A stretch of 64,000 bases of DNA from Aricia agestis. Taxonomy: Eukaryota; Arthropoda; Insecta; Lepidoptera; Lycaenidae. The stretch is taken from assembly GCF_905147365.1 (NCBI RefSeq), contig NC_056425.1:10175501-10239500 (forward strand), given 5' to 3'. This document shows, in pieces, positions 9,511 to 20,856 of this stretch; positions within the stretch are counted from its first letter, which is position 1; every line of letters starts with the position of its first letter. The notes beneath the pieces were generated by a model that saw only the letters and a program-made list of their open reading frames with translations, did not search any database and had not been told where the DNA came from. A program made the position numbers and the translations under genes.

Positions 9511-12500
9511 ATTCTACTGGGATCTCTGCATGCTGTTGCTCCTAGTGGCAAACCTCATCATCTTACCAGTTGCCATCTCTTTCTTCAACGATGACCTAAG
9601 CACCCGATGGATCGCCTTCAATTGTCTATCGGACACAATTTTCCTTATAGATATTGTTGTTAATTTTAGAACAGGTGAGCATTCAACATTCTCCTTTGTA
9701 CCTTTTCTCTGTTCTTTTTTATATATTATTTTCTGGTTACGACGCAACTGATAAACAATTGTCTCAATTTCAGGAATAATGCAGCAAGATAATGCAGAAC
9801 AAGTGATATTAGATCCGAAGTTAATAGCGAAGCACTATTTAAGGACGTGGTTCTTCCTCGACCTAATCTCTAGCATACCACTAGATTATATATTCTTGAT
9901 CTTCAATCAGGTAAACGTACGTTGCAATTTGGCCGTGTTATATCTATTTTAATCTGTCTTTTAAGTTGATGTTCTGTTACAGCTTGGGTGTTCATTTTTT
10001 AATAGCAGATATTTCATTGATTTTTGTTTTTGTGTGTCTCATTTTTTACCCAACCGTGAGATTCTACGCGCCGAGCACGGTCTCATGTCTCGTATTTTAA
10101 GGGTTTCTGTGAAACTTCGCAAAGGTTTGATTGAGAGCACATTATTCTGAAGACCTTTTTTGATATTTTAACAAATTTCTATAAATCGCACTTATAAATA
10201 ATTCTTTGCAGTGCCCTTTCTTCTCCGCTTAGTAAGCTGTTTTATCTCTATGTAACCTTAAATAAAATCGCAACTCTCTTTTGAGATTCGAGTCTGTGCT
10301 AGCAGATCTCGGATTCCTGCACCCTTTTCTATAAAATTTAATTGCAGCACATCTGTTCCAAAATTGGTAACTAAGAATTGGACATAATAAGCAATGCATG
10401 TCGATTTACTTATTCTTTACTCTCTTCGGTCACTGTTATTTTTAATGGCATGAGTACCGCTTTCTATCCGCAACGTTTTATTACTTTATATAGCAATATT
10501 TATCTCATCATTTTATATTTTATTTAATGCACCACTGTAATGTTTCTCTTCAAAGGCTATACATGCAACACGACCAAATTGTTACGTTTATTACTATATA
10601 TTTTATTGTGTAAAATATATTCTATGCATTATTTTTATGAATGAATATAAGCTTCATAGGTAACCATGTAACATACAGAGCTCTTGGTTCTTCGACGGGC
10701 TGTACAATTTTGATACTAACAAACTTTGAACTTTGTAAAGTAAACGATGAATCTATGCTTGAGCACTTTTCTTTGGCTAATTTGATGAATCTATTGAAGT
10801 CAGCAAGTCTGCATGAGCGAACACTTTCTGTGTATAAATTAGGCTAAGTTCTCCTTGCAGTAGGCGCTCCTGGAGTTAATTTGCCGTGCCGCTAACACTA
10901 CACACTGTGTTTTCAGGATTTTAGTGAGAGCTTTCAAATACTCCACGCGGGTCGCGCGTTGAGGATCCTCCGGCTAGCGAAACTGCTGTCCCTGGTCCGA
11001 CTGTTGCGACTGTCCAGGCTGGTTCGATACGTCTCGCAATGGGAGGAAGTATATGTAAGCCATCATTTCTTCTAACCGTTCACTTCTGCTCATATTACTA
11101 ACCCACTGAACTGCTCTAAGACATTACGCTCACATAAACTAACATCAACTGACACCTAATACTGGATTAACTTATTAAGATTTATTTGAATTTGACTATC
11201 GGCTCCTATGATTATTCTAACGACCGAATTCTAAATTGTTCTAGATCTATAGTAAAGACTATAAATATTATGAAGTTCGGTTGGAGTTTACTATGATCCC
11301 GTACTGTGCCATCCCCCGCCCCACTGTATATGAGCCCGTCCCGCTCCGCACTTCTCTCTGCTTCTCTGCAAGCTTTATTTCTGCCTGAGCACGCTCTCAC
11401 TGACTCTCTCTCCGCCGGACCCGAGCCGCGCGCGGCCCCGCGCCCGCCCGCCTCGCCCCACCCGACCCACGCTCACTGACCGATTTAGTTTGCCGAATAG
11501 TTCTTGTTATGTTGCGCTTCTTGAAGCCTCAGCCCGCAGACGAGTCCGCCCGATGAGTCCCGACGCGATACGTTCTGCTCCTATTGGCCCCAAAATTTGT
11601 TTCGATGCGAGATCCGAATTCGATTCCAAAACTAAATAGACTACGATAGCTACTTAAATACGTTCGAAGCGTTTCAAGAACATTTGAGCAATAGATTTAT
11701 GCACTAATATGGAATGATTAGTCAGTCACCCCGTAGGAGAGCTAGGCGACACGACACCAGTAGATTGCCGAGTACAGTGGGAGTGGCGTCCTGAGGGTGT
11801 CAGGGTGCGAGGATGTGAGGGTGTGAGGGTGTCAGGGTGTCAGGGTGTGGGTGGCGACGTCGCAGTGACGGTGTTGTGTGCAGATGAGCCCCGGGCCCGC
11901 GCCGCGCGCCGCGCCGGGGGACGCGGACGGCGGTTCGCGCGACCTCGCCACGCAGGTGCAGCATGGCCGCTAGCTAGCTCGGTGTTAGTGCATCCCGTGT
12001 GCCCGCACGCGCCCCGCCCCGCCCCGCCCCGCCGACCCCCCGAGCGCCCAGCGCGCCGGCTCTCTTCCTACTATCTCGTGTTTCTCGCTTGTTTTCTAGA
12101 TCTTGCAGAATCTTCAAAAAAAGCGCACGGAACGGAGGGGACGGCTCGGCTCCGACGTCGCCAAAAAGAAGGGCGACACCAAAAGCAATCTAATCTTCAA
12201 GGTAACCAGGGTCGGCACGAGCCGGCAAGCATGTGCCCGTTCGCCCGCTTAGCATGCAGTCGGCGCCGCCCGGCGACCCTCACGCCGCAGCGCTCGCTTC
12301 GCTTTCCGATCTTTCGTTGGCGTTTCTCTCCTCGCCCTCGCCTTGGCGGCCGCGCGGGGCGCGAGGCGCGCGGGGGGCGCGGGGCGCGGGGCGGGGTGGC
12401 GGGCAGGGCGCGCCGCGGCGGCTGGGGCGCGCGCTGCCCGCACGCCTCTCGCCCCGCGCCCGCGCATGCCGCTCACGACTCACGCGCTCATACTATCTCA

Positions 12501-15500
12501 CCTGTGTTACCCATCGGTAGATATCATCGCGATGCTTCCTCGAGCGTCCTCGTCGCGCGCAGTCCGCACGGCTTCCTTTAGAGGCGACTCCGTCCGACGA
12601 TGTGATATTAATTTGACTCCTTTTCGCTTCAGTTCCTGAACATGGCGTCGGTGTTTATGCGGATATTCAATCTGATCTGCATGATGTTGTTGATCGGACA
12701 TTGGTCTGGATGCCTACAGTTCCTTGTTCCTATGCTCCAGGGATTCCCCCCTAACTCATGGGTAGCGATTAACGAGTTACAGGTAATTCCCGACCATTAA
12801 TTCGATTGTTTTAGTTTAATTAGTCCGTAGCATAGAGTAACGATGTTAGATCGATTGATTAGATCTGTTGAAGTCGAATGCCTAAGAGTTATATGTCTGT
12901 AATGAAAGTTGGTGTTTAAGAAATCCCTAGGCTGTATTTTTGTTGTTTAGGCTGTTTAAGTACCTGATTATAAAAACATGGCAAAATATTTACAGAGCTT
13001 TTAAAGTTAGTTTTCATAAAAAGAAATAACTATAAGTCTATAACAGAACAATGGAAAATGTAAATACAAAAGCCATTTGAGAAAACCTTCTCCCTAAACA
13101 AATGCCTGGCCGCAGCGATGTGTCTCCTGTTGTTGTACCTCGTGCAATGTTTGTCTTATATTATGTGTCCCCTGGTAAATACCCCTAAAGGAGTGAGCAC
13201 ACTGAGACGGGCCGTGCCGGGGCTCATCGCAAAAATCCGCCTCCATACAATTTGTATGGAAGCGGAAATCCGCTGCGCCCCGACACAGTGTGCGATACGC
13301 GCATCCGCTTCCATACAAATTGTATGGAGGCGGATTTTTGCGATGAGCCCCGGCACGGCCCGTCTCAGTGTGTTCACTCCTGTAATCCGACGTGAATAAT
13401 GTGTCGACATTAGTCTTAAGAATTGCATCTGGCCAACTCTTGAATTTTGAGTTAGTAAATTATTGGACATAAAGACTTGTAAGTTTTGTATTTAAAGAAC
13501 CCCCTTAAAATTACCTCTTGTAATGAACATTTTAAGAAGTTTACTTTTCAAAGTAATTTTAAAGACCAAATCTTGCTTGAAATATTATTTTTATTTATAT
13601 ATTCAAGACGTTACAATAATTTAAATACGGCCTGCATACCTATAACTGTTTAGGCAAAGTTTGCATTAGTTAAGTCGCTAAAGCCAATACATAAGTAGTT
13701 ACGATTTTTAGTCTAAGCCGTGACCATTGCATATAACTTAATAGAAATTAGAAATGTAATGTCTAAATGGAGCGTGAGTTCTGAAATATTACCCAGTGCT
13801 TAAATCTGACGGTACATAGTACTGACTACTGGTGCGCCACTTTTGAAACAAGTGTGACGTATTAAATATATAAAACGTATTAAATGACATCTCTACAATA
13901 TTACATTACTCCCAAATTAATAATCACGAAAACACCCGAATCTATGAAACTTGCATTTTGCACCTTGTTCAAAGGTTCGCCAGCTATATGAAGTAAATAT
14001 CATATAGCCGGTGGCTGTCCGCTATCGCTAACTCACCGGGAAGCCACGCGGCGTTACGCATGGTAACGTCCAAGCAACGTCAGGCGCCTCTACGTCGCTG
14101 CAAAGCGCTGTTTTTCTTAAAGTTAAGTTTAAAACAGTGCTTTGGAAAATATGATCGTTGCCGAAAAATTACGTAAAATTTCTATGCGCATTATCACTTT
14201 GGGAGCACTGTACGTGTACGTCCGTAATTGACGTATTTCACGTCACTAGCGTATTTCTCGGAACGAATATAGCGACGATTCTAGACGTCGTGAGCACTGA
14301 CCAGTAAGCTGGGTTAAATTTCGGAACTTATCCAAAGTTATGCTCTCACGTCTTAGACTATAGTATACCCAAAATTTTAATCCCCCACCTCAAAAATTCC
14401 AGGAAGCGTTCTGGCTGGAGCAATACTCTTGGGCATTGTTCAAAGCTATGTCGCATATGCTGTGCATCGGTTACGGCAGATTCCCACCACAGTCGCTAAC
14501 GGACATGTGGCTGACCATGCTGTCCATGATCTCTGGAGCGACTTGCTACGCGCTGTTCCTGGGTCACGCTACCAATCTCATCCAGAGCTTGGACTCTTCT
14601 AGAAGACAGTACCGGGAAAAGGTGAGTTTTGTTTGAGAGTGATAGTGATATAGTGAGATTAAGTTTTTGTCGCCTGCGCCATCGGCTGGCGACGCCCTTG
14701 GGCCATGTATAATTAGTATGAGATCAAAATAGCGTCGCTTGTAGTAATCAATTGCTAATAAGATGCTGTACTTTATGGCAAGGTGCTCAGAGTTAGAAGT
14801 GACAAAAACTTACACGTAGAGCCCCGTGACTGAAAGTTCGTTTTAATTTGTGGTCGATAGTTGCCCAATAAAATTGCTTTATAGCAGGCCCCTGTTACTG
14901 GTTTCTGAACTGGATTGACACAATATTAAACATAATATTTTTGATGATTGATGAGGACCGATCCAGAGTTCGAAACCTCTGATAGTGGCGCCCTCTACTG
15001 TCTCTATGTATCTAGAATTATGTACGTCTTGAACAGATTGTAAAAATAATCAGAACGAGTACCTACCACCTATTACCCATTAATTCTTAGCAAGAAAGAC
15101 ATCACGATTTGGGCATAGAGAGTGCTGTTGATTTTGAATTAAGTATGTGAGAATGTGAATTTTAACTTGTTACTTCTAAATTATGTATTAGGTATTAATA
15201 ATAATCATTACTATGTCTTTAAAGAAGTATCATTAAAAACCTAGAGGCCTCTAGAATTGAGTTGTTATGAACACCACACCATGATTTTATAATAACAACT
15301 AATATATCAGTGCTGATTGCCTTTCAGAGATTAGACGTGAGTACAGAGTGAATGGTTGTCAGTTGTGTCGGGACACGGTTGTCGCACCACTCTATGTGCA
15401 CCTCACGCTAGTATAACACGACTCTACTCTACGATATGAGGGTTTTGGGACATTCAAATAATCAATTTTTTTAACATCACATCTATGAGTAACTAAACTG

Positions 15501-17811
15501 TCCTTAGGTATATTTTAAGGCAAAATAAAATTTCTCTGGGACAATACCTATCTGGAATACGTTTAAAATATTTTTATGAGTAATTATTTTAATTGAAAGA
15601 TAACATCACATTGAATAAACTTTTTACACTAGATGGCGCCAGAGGCTAGAATAATGTATTGTGGCGCCATCTTGTTTCAAAGTTTATATCCTGTTATTTT
15701 AAAGTTTCTTAAAAACGAATTCGAAAAAACATCGCTGCAAGCAGTAGAGTTGGGTCGTGATTTGTAAAAGCTAAACTAACATATTGGGTGTTCATAACGG
15801 CTTCATCGATTCTCTATTCTCTCATAACTAACGCTCATTATTTTGTTATAACATTACCATAGTCGTGCGTCATTAAGCTATAGTTTTGAAAGGTCTTCGT
15901 CGAATGTACCAGGCTATAACATTGCGTTGAGGCATCATAATATTCCCAAAAACAACATTGTACAGAAATGCGATGCGATCTCGCAACGCAAAAATTTCGA
16001 CGATACGACGCAGCATTCCTTACGATGCGATGTCGCATCGGAAATTTATGCGATGCGTTCTGCAGCATCGGAAATTTATGCGATGCGTTCTGCAGCATCG
16101 GAAATTTATGCGATGCGTTCTGCAGCATCGGAAATTTCTGCGATGCTTTCTGCAGCATCGTACAATGCGACACGGCGCCGTAACGCCGTGTTATAGCTAT
16201 AGCCTGGCCCTATCTATTTCAGTTTGCAAGGGCGTCGCCAGCCGATGGCGCAGGGTGGGGCAAGTTGACTTTACCTACTACAGTCTACAATTCATACTTT
16301 ACTCACTCTCTATAAATGAGAAAAGTAGGTATGAATTGTAGGTAAAGTCGACAGCACATGAAACTTTTCACTTGTACTACGAGCCTTACATCTATTACCA
16401 GATTTTAATATTATAGTGGTCGTTGCTTTTGCATTATATTTGGCAACGTTTTTTAGAGTCTCTAGGGGGGGGGCAGCTGCCCCTCCCTGCCCCCCCCTGG
16501 CGACGCCCTTGTCAGTTTGTACTTATAAAAGTTTTCAGCACCGGGAGTACGAAGTCGTAGTTAGAACTAAAACGCACGATTTGTACTTTGTTGCAATTGC
16601 CTTTGGACGAACGGCTTTTCTCAAGACGTTTTATTACGCGAAGTATTTAAACTTTATAGCGCTTTAAAGTCACGGGTGAAAAGTGAAAAGCGTTCGTCCG
16701 ATTAAAGCAACAAAGTCTTATAACGAATAAAATTTTAGGTGAAACAAGTGGAGGAGTATATGGCTTACCGGAAGCTGCCCAGGGAGATGCGGCAGAGGAT
16801 AACGGAGTACTTCGAGCACAGATACCAGGGGAAATTCTTCGACGAGGAGTTGATCCTGGGAGAGTTGAGCGAGAAGCTTCGGGAGGACGTCATCAACTAC
16901 AACTGTCGGTCGCTCGTCGCCTCCGTGCCCTTCTTCGCCAATGCCGACTCCAACTTCGTGTCCGATGTCGTCACGAAGTTGAGATACGAAGTCTTCCAGC
17001 CAGGTGTGTTTTGTGCTATTAATGGCAAAGCTAATTGAACCGTAAGGCAATTTAAACGTATTTTCCAGTGATTTTGGCAAATATCCATGCCATAATGAAG
17101 GTAGAAGATTCATACGAGAACTACAATTAATTATTGTTTTATGTGTAAAGGAGCCACGAGTACTAACTCGAGAAAAAATTTCGAATTCCAGGTGACATAA
17201 TCATAAAAGAGGGGACGATCGGGAGCAAGATGTACTTCATCCAGGAGGGGATAGTGGACATCGTGATGGCGAACGGCGAGGTGGCGACGAGCCTGTCCGA
17301 CGGCTCGTACTTCGGCGAGATCTGCCTGCTGACGAACGCGCGGCGCGTGGCGTCCGTGCGCGCCGAGACCTACTGCAACCTGTTCTCCCTGTCCGTGGAC
17401 CACTTCAACGCCGTGCTCGACCAGTACCCGCTCATGCGGCGCACCATGGAGAGCGTCGCCGCAGAGCGCCTCAACAAGATCGGCAAGAACCCCAACCTCG
17501 TGGCGCACCGCGAGGACGACACCACCTCCGAGGGCAACACCATCAACGCCGTCGTCAACGCCCTCGCCGCCGAGGCCGAGCACGTCAGCCTGTCCGACGA
17601 CAGCGTGGCGCGCCTGTCCGAGCGCTCGCTGGGTCTGGCGCTGCAGCCGCTGCAGGCCGCGTCGTGCCGCATGGCGGGCGTGGCGCTGCCCGGCCTAGGC
17701 GTGGCCGCGCTGCCCCGCCCCAAGTCCGAGCACGACTTCAGCGCCGCGCAGCAGCCGCTCGCCGCCGCCGCCGCCGCCTACCACAAGTCCGACGCCGGCA
17801 TCGCCCCCTGA
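9511..17811 (+). CDS. Ih: HCN-type hyperpolarization-activated channel (Ih), 3' exons
   Basis: Exons 9511-9674, 9774-9910, 10917-11054, optional 12100-12201, 12633-12782, 14403-14621, 16739-17003 and 17192-17811 join in phase to 563 residues ending in TGA; the N-terminal cytoplasmic exons lie outside the window. They encode a cation channel opened by hyperpolarization and modulated by cyclic nucleotides in the plasma membrane of excitable cells. In order: S1 from FYWDLCMLLLLV; S2 (DTIFLIDIVVNFRTG); S3 (WFFLDLISSIPLDYIF); S4 with Arg/Lys at regular spacing (RALRILRLAKLLSLVRLL); S5 (MRIFNLICMMLLIGHW); pore with filter CIGYGRFPP; S6 (CYALFLGHATNLI); C-linker (EEYMAYRKLPREMRQRI); cyclic-nucleotide-binding domain with phosphate cassette FGEICLLTNARRVAS. 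The tail is short and Ala-rich. The last exon is much more GC-rich than the others. Identity is very secure. Confidence 0.97.
9911..10916 (+). other. Ih intron (S3 to S4), nothing seen
   Basis: GT at 9911 and AG at 10915-10916. AT-rich sequence with no conserved exon and no repeat that I recognise. Confidence 0.7.
11797..11853 (+). repeat. GTGTCAGG-type minisatellite
   Basis: Seven or so tandem 8-9 base units of the type GTGTCAGG/GTGTGAGG in the GC-rich part of the Ih intron between the S4 and S5 exons. The long ORF spanning 11805-12581 is a by-product of this composition. Confidence 0.75.
11884..11955 (+). other. Candidate extra cassette exon of Ih (weak)
   Basis: GTGTGCAG precedes and GTGCAG follows a 72-base stretch with no stop in phase 0, so it could be inserted in frame between the S4 and S5 exons. 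It would add 24 Pro/Ala/Gly-rich residues. The region is GC-rich, where open frames and AG/GT pairs are frequent by chance, and I know of no conserved counterpart. Treat it as a possibility only. Confidence 0.15.
12100..12201 (+). CDS. Ih: In-frame cassette exon of Ih at the S4-S5 linker
   Basis: A 102-base open segment lies between a polypyrimidine-rich acceptor (TTGTTTTCTAG) and a GTAACC donor. It is phase 0 at both ends, exactly like the exons on either side (ending GAAGTATAT at 11054 and starting TTCCTGAAC at 12633). It adds 34 residues beginning ILQNLQKKRTERRGRL and ending SNLIFK. The insert is strongly basic and would sit after QWEEVY and before FLNMASV, between voltage sensor and S5. 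Both including and skipping it keep the frame. From memory, Drosophila Ih has alternative transcripts with a related ILQNLQKK-type insert here. RNA support is not visible. Confidence 0.8.
13189..13381. mobile_element. Foldback MITE, family B (AGGAGTGAGCACACTGAG ends), copy 1
   Basis: Almost the whole 193 bp is a long inverted repeat. The arms begin AGGAGTGAGCACACTGAG and AGGAGTGAACACACTGAG and continue with CGGGCCGTGCCGGGGCTCAT and ATCCGCCTCCATACAATTTG. A close relative lies at 57743-57965, there with a TAA duplication, pointing to a PIF/Harbinger-type MITE. ORFs read across it are artefacts. Confidence 0.85.
15614..15689. repeat. Short inverted repeat with GATGGCGCCA arms
   Basis: The arms ATAAACTTTTTACACTAGAT and GATGGCGCCA pair with TGGCGCCATCTTGTTTCAAA and GTTTAT. 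They lie in the Ih intron between the pore and C-linker exons. Either a tiny MITE or a chance palindromic pair. Confidence 0.4.
15909..16208. mobile_element. Small foldback element carrying a 30-bp minisatellite
   Basis: The ends are imperfect inverted repeats (CCAGGCTATAACATTGCG on the left, CCAGGCTATAGCTATAACAC as reverse complement on the right). The middle holds four tandem 30-bp units at 16035-16154 (GCATCGGAAATTTATGCGAT followed by GCGTTCTGCA), the fourth slightly diverged. Because 30 is divisible by three, several frames stay open on both strands, which explains the overlapping repetitive ORFs here. Confidence 0.65.
16227..16511. mobile_element. hAT-type MITE with 8-bp target duplication
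   Basis: The left end CAAGGGCGTCGCCAG and right end CTGGCGACGCCCTTG are exact inverse copies. The element is flanked by the direct repeat TCAGTTTG (16219-16226 and 16512-16519). Inside is a hairpin (GTAGACTGTAGTAGGTAAAG-like arms) and G/C homopolymer tracts near the right end. An 8-bp duplication fits the hAT superfamily. A single end of the same family is seen near 14672-14692. Confidence 0.85.
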
Positions 17812-19480
17812 CGCCGCACGCTGTGCTAGGCCCCCCGCCCCGATAGCAATACTAGGCTTAGAGCGAGCGCCTCGCCTCGCTAGACGTAGCGTAGGTCCGT
17901 AGCGCGACTTCGGCGCCCGCCGAATCTCATTTTGTGATCTTATACTTAATTCTCCTGTGTTATAATTTAGGTTAAATTTTATATCATCGACGCCGGGAGG
18001 AGCGGCCGGCCGCGCGACGCGGTCGGCGGCGTAGATATACCTGTTATATATTGAGGAATATTGAGTCTTTATAGATATACCTTGCCATTATGAATATTAT
18101 ATTATAGACTAGACTGAGATGTAAAGATATCACTATTTTATGCTTTGTTGGCGTACGGTATAGCTCTATTGTTGACCTTTTCGGAGATTCTAACGCGTTT
18201 GGGGAGCTGCGCCCTCGCCGGCGGGGAGCCGCGAGGGGCGTTTGTTGATATTATAAATATATAGTACGTATGTTGGAGCGTAGAGGTAGACACTTGCGGG
18301 CCGCGCCGTGTGCCGGCGCCGGTCGGGCGACGTCACGGCACGGCGACGGCACGGTGCCGGCGCCGCGCGGCCCGCGCACGAGCCACGCACAACAACCGAC
18401 CTCACAATCCCGCAGCACTCGGTCGCTTCAATAATTTTATAAGTAGTGACATCTACCGCACGAGCGGGCGACTCCGCTCGGTAGCTCAGTAGCGCCGTCG
18501 TACCGTTTCTTTATGTAAATATTGTATTAAAGATTCGCCTTTAGTGTGATTTATTTAGGAGTGATAAGGCCGCCCTGGGGCGGTCCAGTCAATTATCGCA
18601 CGAGCGACGGGACCGCGTCCCGCCGCGCCGCACGATCGTCGAGCGTAGGGAGATACTGATAATTACTACGATAGTGATCATTTCATAGGAGTAAGTAGGC
18701 CAAGCGGTTAACGAATTGAGGGCCGCCGCGGCGGGCCGACGCCGGCTCGGCGGTACACACGTAGACCTAGTCACCGCATGATATCGATCGCTTGTTTCTT
18801 AACTTTTATTACTATTAGCGTATCTTTCCGCCGACCGTACTGCGCCTAGTGATTTGCGCTTTCGATTTCTTAACATAGTTAGCGTTAGATCATCGCATCG
18901 ATACATATCGTACCTAGAGCCGGCGGTCGCGCCGCCCCCGGCACGACTGTCCCCGCCGGGCCGCGCCGGGCCCCGCCCCCGCGTGCCGGCCCCGCCCAGC
19001 CGCGCCCGCGCGACGGGCGACGTCATGACATGTGATGGTTTGCAGATGTTGACTTTTAGCCAAATATAGTTTACGAATGAACCAATTCGCAGTAGCTTAC
19101 CGTAGTGAATGCAGCCTAGTTCTCAGTTCTGCGAACGAACACCAATAGATACTTTGTACTCGTAAGGTATTTATACGATCTTAGCGGAGTAACCTCGTCA
19201 ATTTATCTACGACATTAAGTTTTAACCCCTCAGAAGCATTTATTTACTGTTGTGTTAAGTGACATTGCCGCTTTTGTAAATTATATAAATTTTATAGAAG
19301 AGATCTATTTTTATTGTGAAGTTGATGCTGGTTAAACCTATATGAAATCGAGAGTTTTTTTAACGGAACTGTTAATTAATGTATAGTTATATTGAGTTCT
19401 GTTATCTATTTTCACCAAAAGTGCTCATCGCTATCAAAAAAATTAGAGAAAATGCATTAAAGAATGAAGAAATTGTTTCG
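17812..19480 (+). other. 3' untranslated and flanking region of Ih
   Basis: No coding exon. The sequence alternates GC-rich blocks (about 18000-18030, 18290-18390, 18590-18770, 18920-19020) with AT-rich ones. Several ATTAAA-type hexamers (for example near 18528 and 19456) could direct polyadenylation, but I cannot choose between them. Confidence 0.45.
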
Positions 19481-20277
19481 TGGTTTTATTCCCTAGCTCC
19501 TAAATACTTTATCTATTCTATACTAAAATTATAATGCGAAAGTATGTGTGTCTATCTAACTCTCTATCTGTCTGTTACCTATTCGTCCTTAAAAGGATAC
19601 ACCAAGGGCGAGAGAAATTGAAAATGGGTATTTGAAAATGTATTGCTGTCTCACCAATCTCAAGTCTCCCACCGCAGAACGCAATAGAGACAACACGACA
19701 AAAGTTCTAATAAAAGAACAAAATCTTCCAGTCCGCTGATTCCTTCTCCAAAACTTAAGCAAGGCTTGAGCTGTGTTTCTATGTGTTATTTTTTTTTTTT
19801 TTGTATATTTTAGCCAGTTTTGTTTTCTAGGTGTTTGAACACAGGAAAGTCTGGCCATTTTTTTGGGACGTTCTTATCTTTTTTAATAATAAAATTATGA
19901 AAAAAAAAAAAAAGAAAACATAGGGACATGCTAAGTGGCCGTAGATATTCAGCAATATATTCAGGAAAAAAATCATAACTCTACCGGCATTGTCCAGGGA
20001 GGAAACAGTGGACAACGTTTGTATGGAAAAACGGCGGTGTGGACTCCTCTTAAATAGGGCAAACCAGTTTTTATGAAATTTTGTAAAGATAAATACCTGC
20101 ACTACGTCCTGTGAAAGGATTGCATAGAGTAGTTTTTGTCCTAAAATATACAATTCTGGCCCTGTAAAAAAAAGTTGGTGCAACAATGTTGCGGGCAACA
20201 CCTTGGTATCAACGAAGGCGATGTCAACTCTGTGCCCCGGTGACAGCAGCGAGTTGGTGTAGGTAAACATGTGCTAC

Positions 20278-20463
20278 AGCAGCTTTAATCAAACTGCGGC
20301 CCACCGGGACTTTATCAGTGGCCGGCGTGACGCTAAACCAGTTTGAAATTCAAGCTGCAAAATAGTGCAGTCGTCGTGAAATTCGTGAAAATTTAAATCG
20401 CTAATTCGACACCAAGGTAAAAACGTGTTGTAGCCCGTATAAAAAAAAGGTTGAGTACCACTG
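20278..20463. mobile_element. hAT-like non-autonomous fragment
   Basis: Words such as AACTGCGGCCCACCGGGAC, CAGTCGTCGTGAAATTCGTG and the right end GGTTGAGTACCACTG (inverse CAGTGGTACTCAACC) match hAT-type ends. Related pieces are at 36340-36540 and 39060-39425. It lies in the Bdp1 upstream region. No ORF. Confidence 0.6.
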
Positions 20464-20856
20464 CAGCTGTGCTACAAATTACAATCTATAATGTCCGATA
20501 AGTCGTGAGATGGTCGTGAGTCGTATTGTTATGTGTCATTTGTCATTGCCTTTTGCCTTTATACTGACAGTTTTTTTTTTCTGACTGACAGCAGTGACAC
20601 TTGACAGCTATGAAATGTCAATGTCATTAACACGAGAATTGAGATTGTGGTTCGTGCACAGAGTAGGTACTGTATTATATACTGGGTTCGTGTTCGAGGC
20701 TGCAGTGATAAATTTAAAATTTAATTTAAATATTTTATTGTGTTTAAGTGAAGCGGAAATTATTAAAAACTAAATAAAGTTTTCATTTACTATCTTCTTA
20801 ATCGTTACTGTAAACTCTTGAACCCATTTTACGTATAGAAAATTTGTAATTTAACA

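Noticed and set aside
11805..12639. Long GC-rich ORFs on both strands within the Ih intron (up to 258 codons)
   Set aside because: They arise from high GC content and a minisatellite, overlap one another in several frames, have Arg/Ala/Pro-only composition, and include the real 102-base cassette exon in a different frame.
13094..13470. ORFs with HTICMEA / FHTNCMEADFCDEPRH peptides
   Set aside because: The same peptides appear on both strands because the sequence is a palindromic MITE; seen again at 57821-58024.
16035..16160. Regular 30-bp repeats considered as a CRISPR array
   Set aside because: No spacers between units, and a eukaryotic genome.
15838..16341. Repetitive ORFs on both strands (MLQNASHKFP and AASEIYAMRS repeats)
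   Set aside because: Translations of a 30-bp minisatellite whose unit length keeps every frame open.
17131..17723. Antisense ORFs over the last Ih exon
   Set aside because: Shadows of the GC-rich coding exon with third-position bias; no splice or conservation support.
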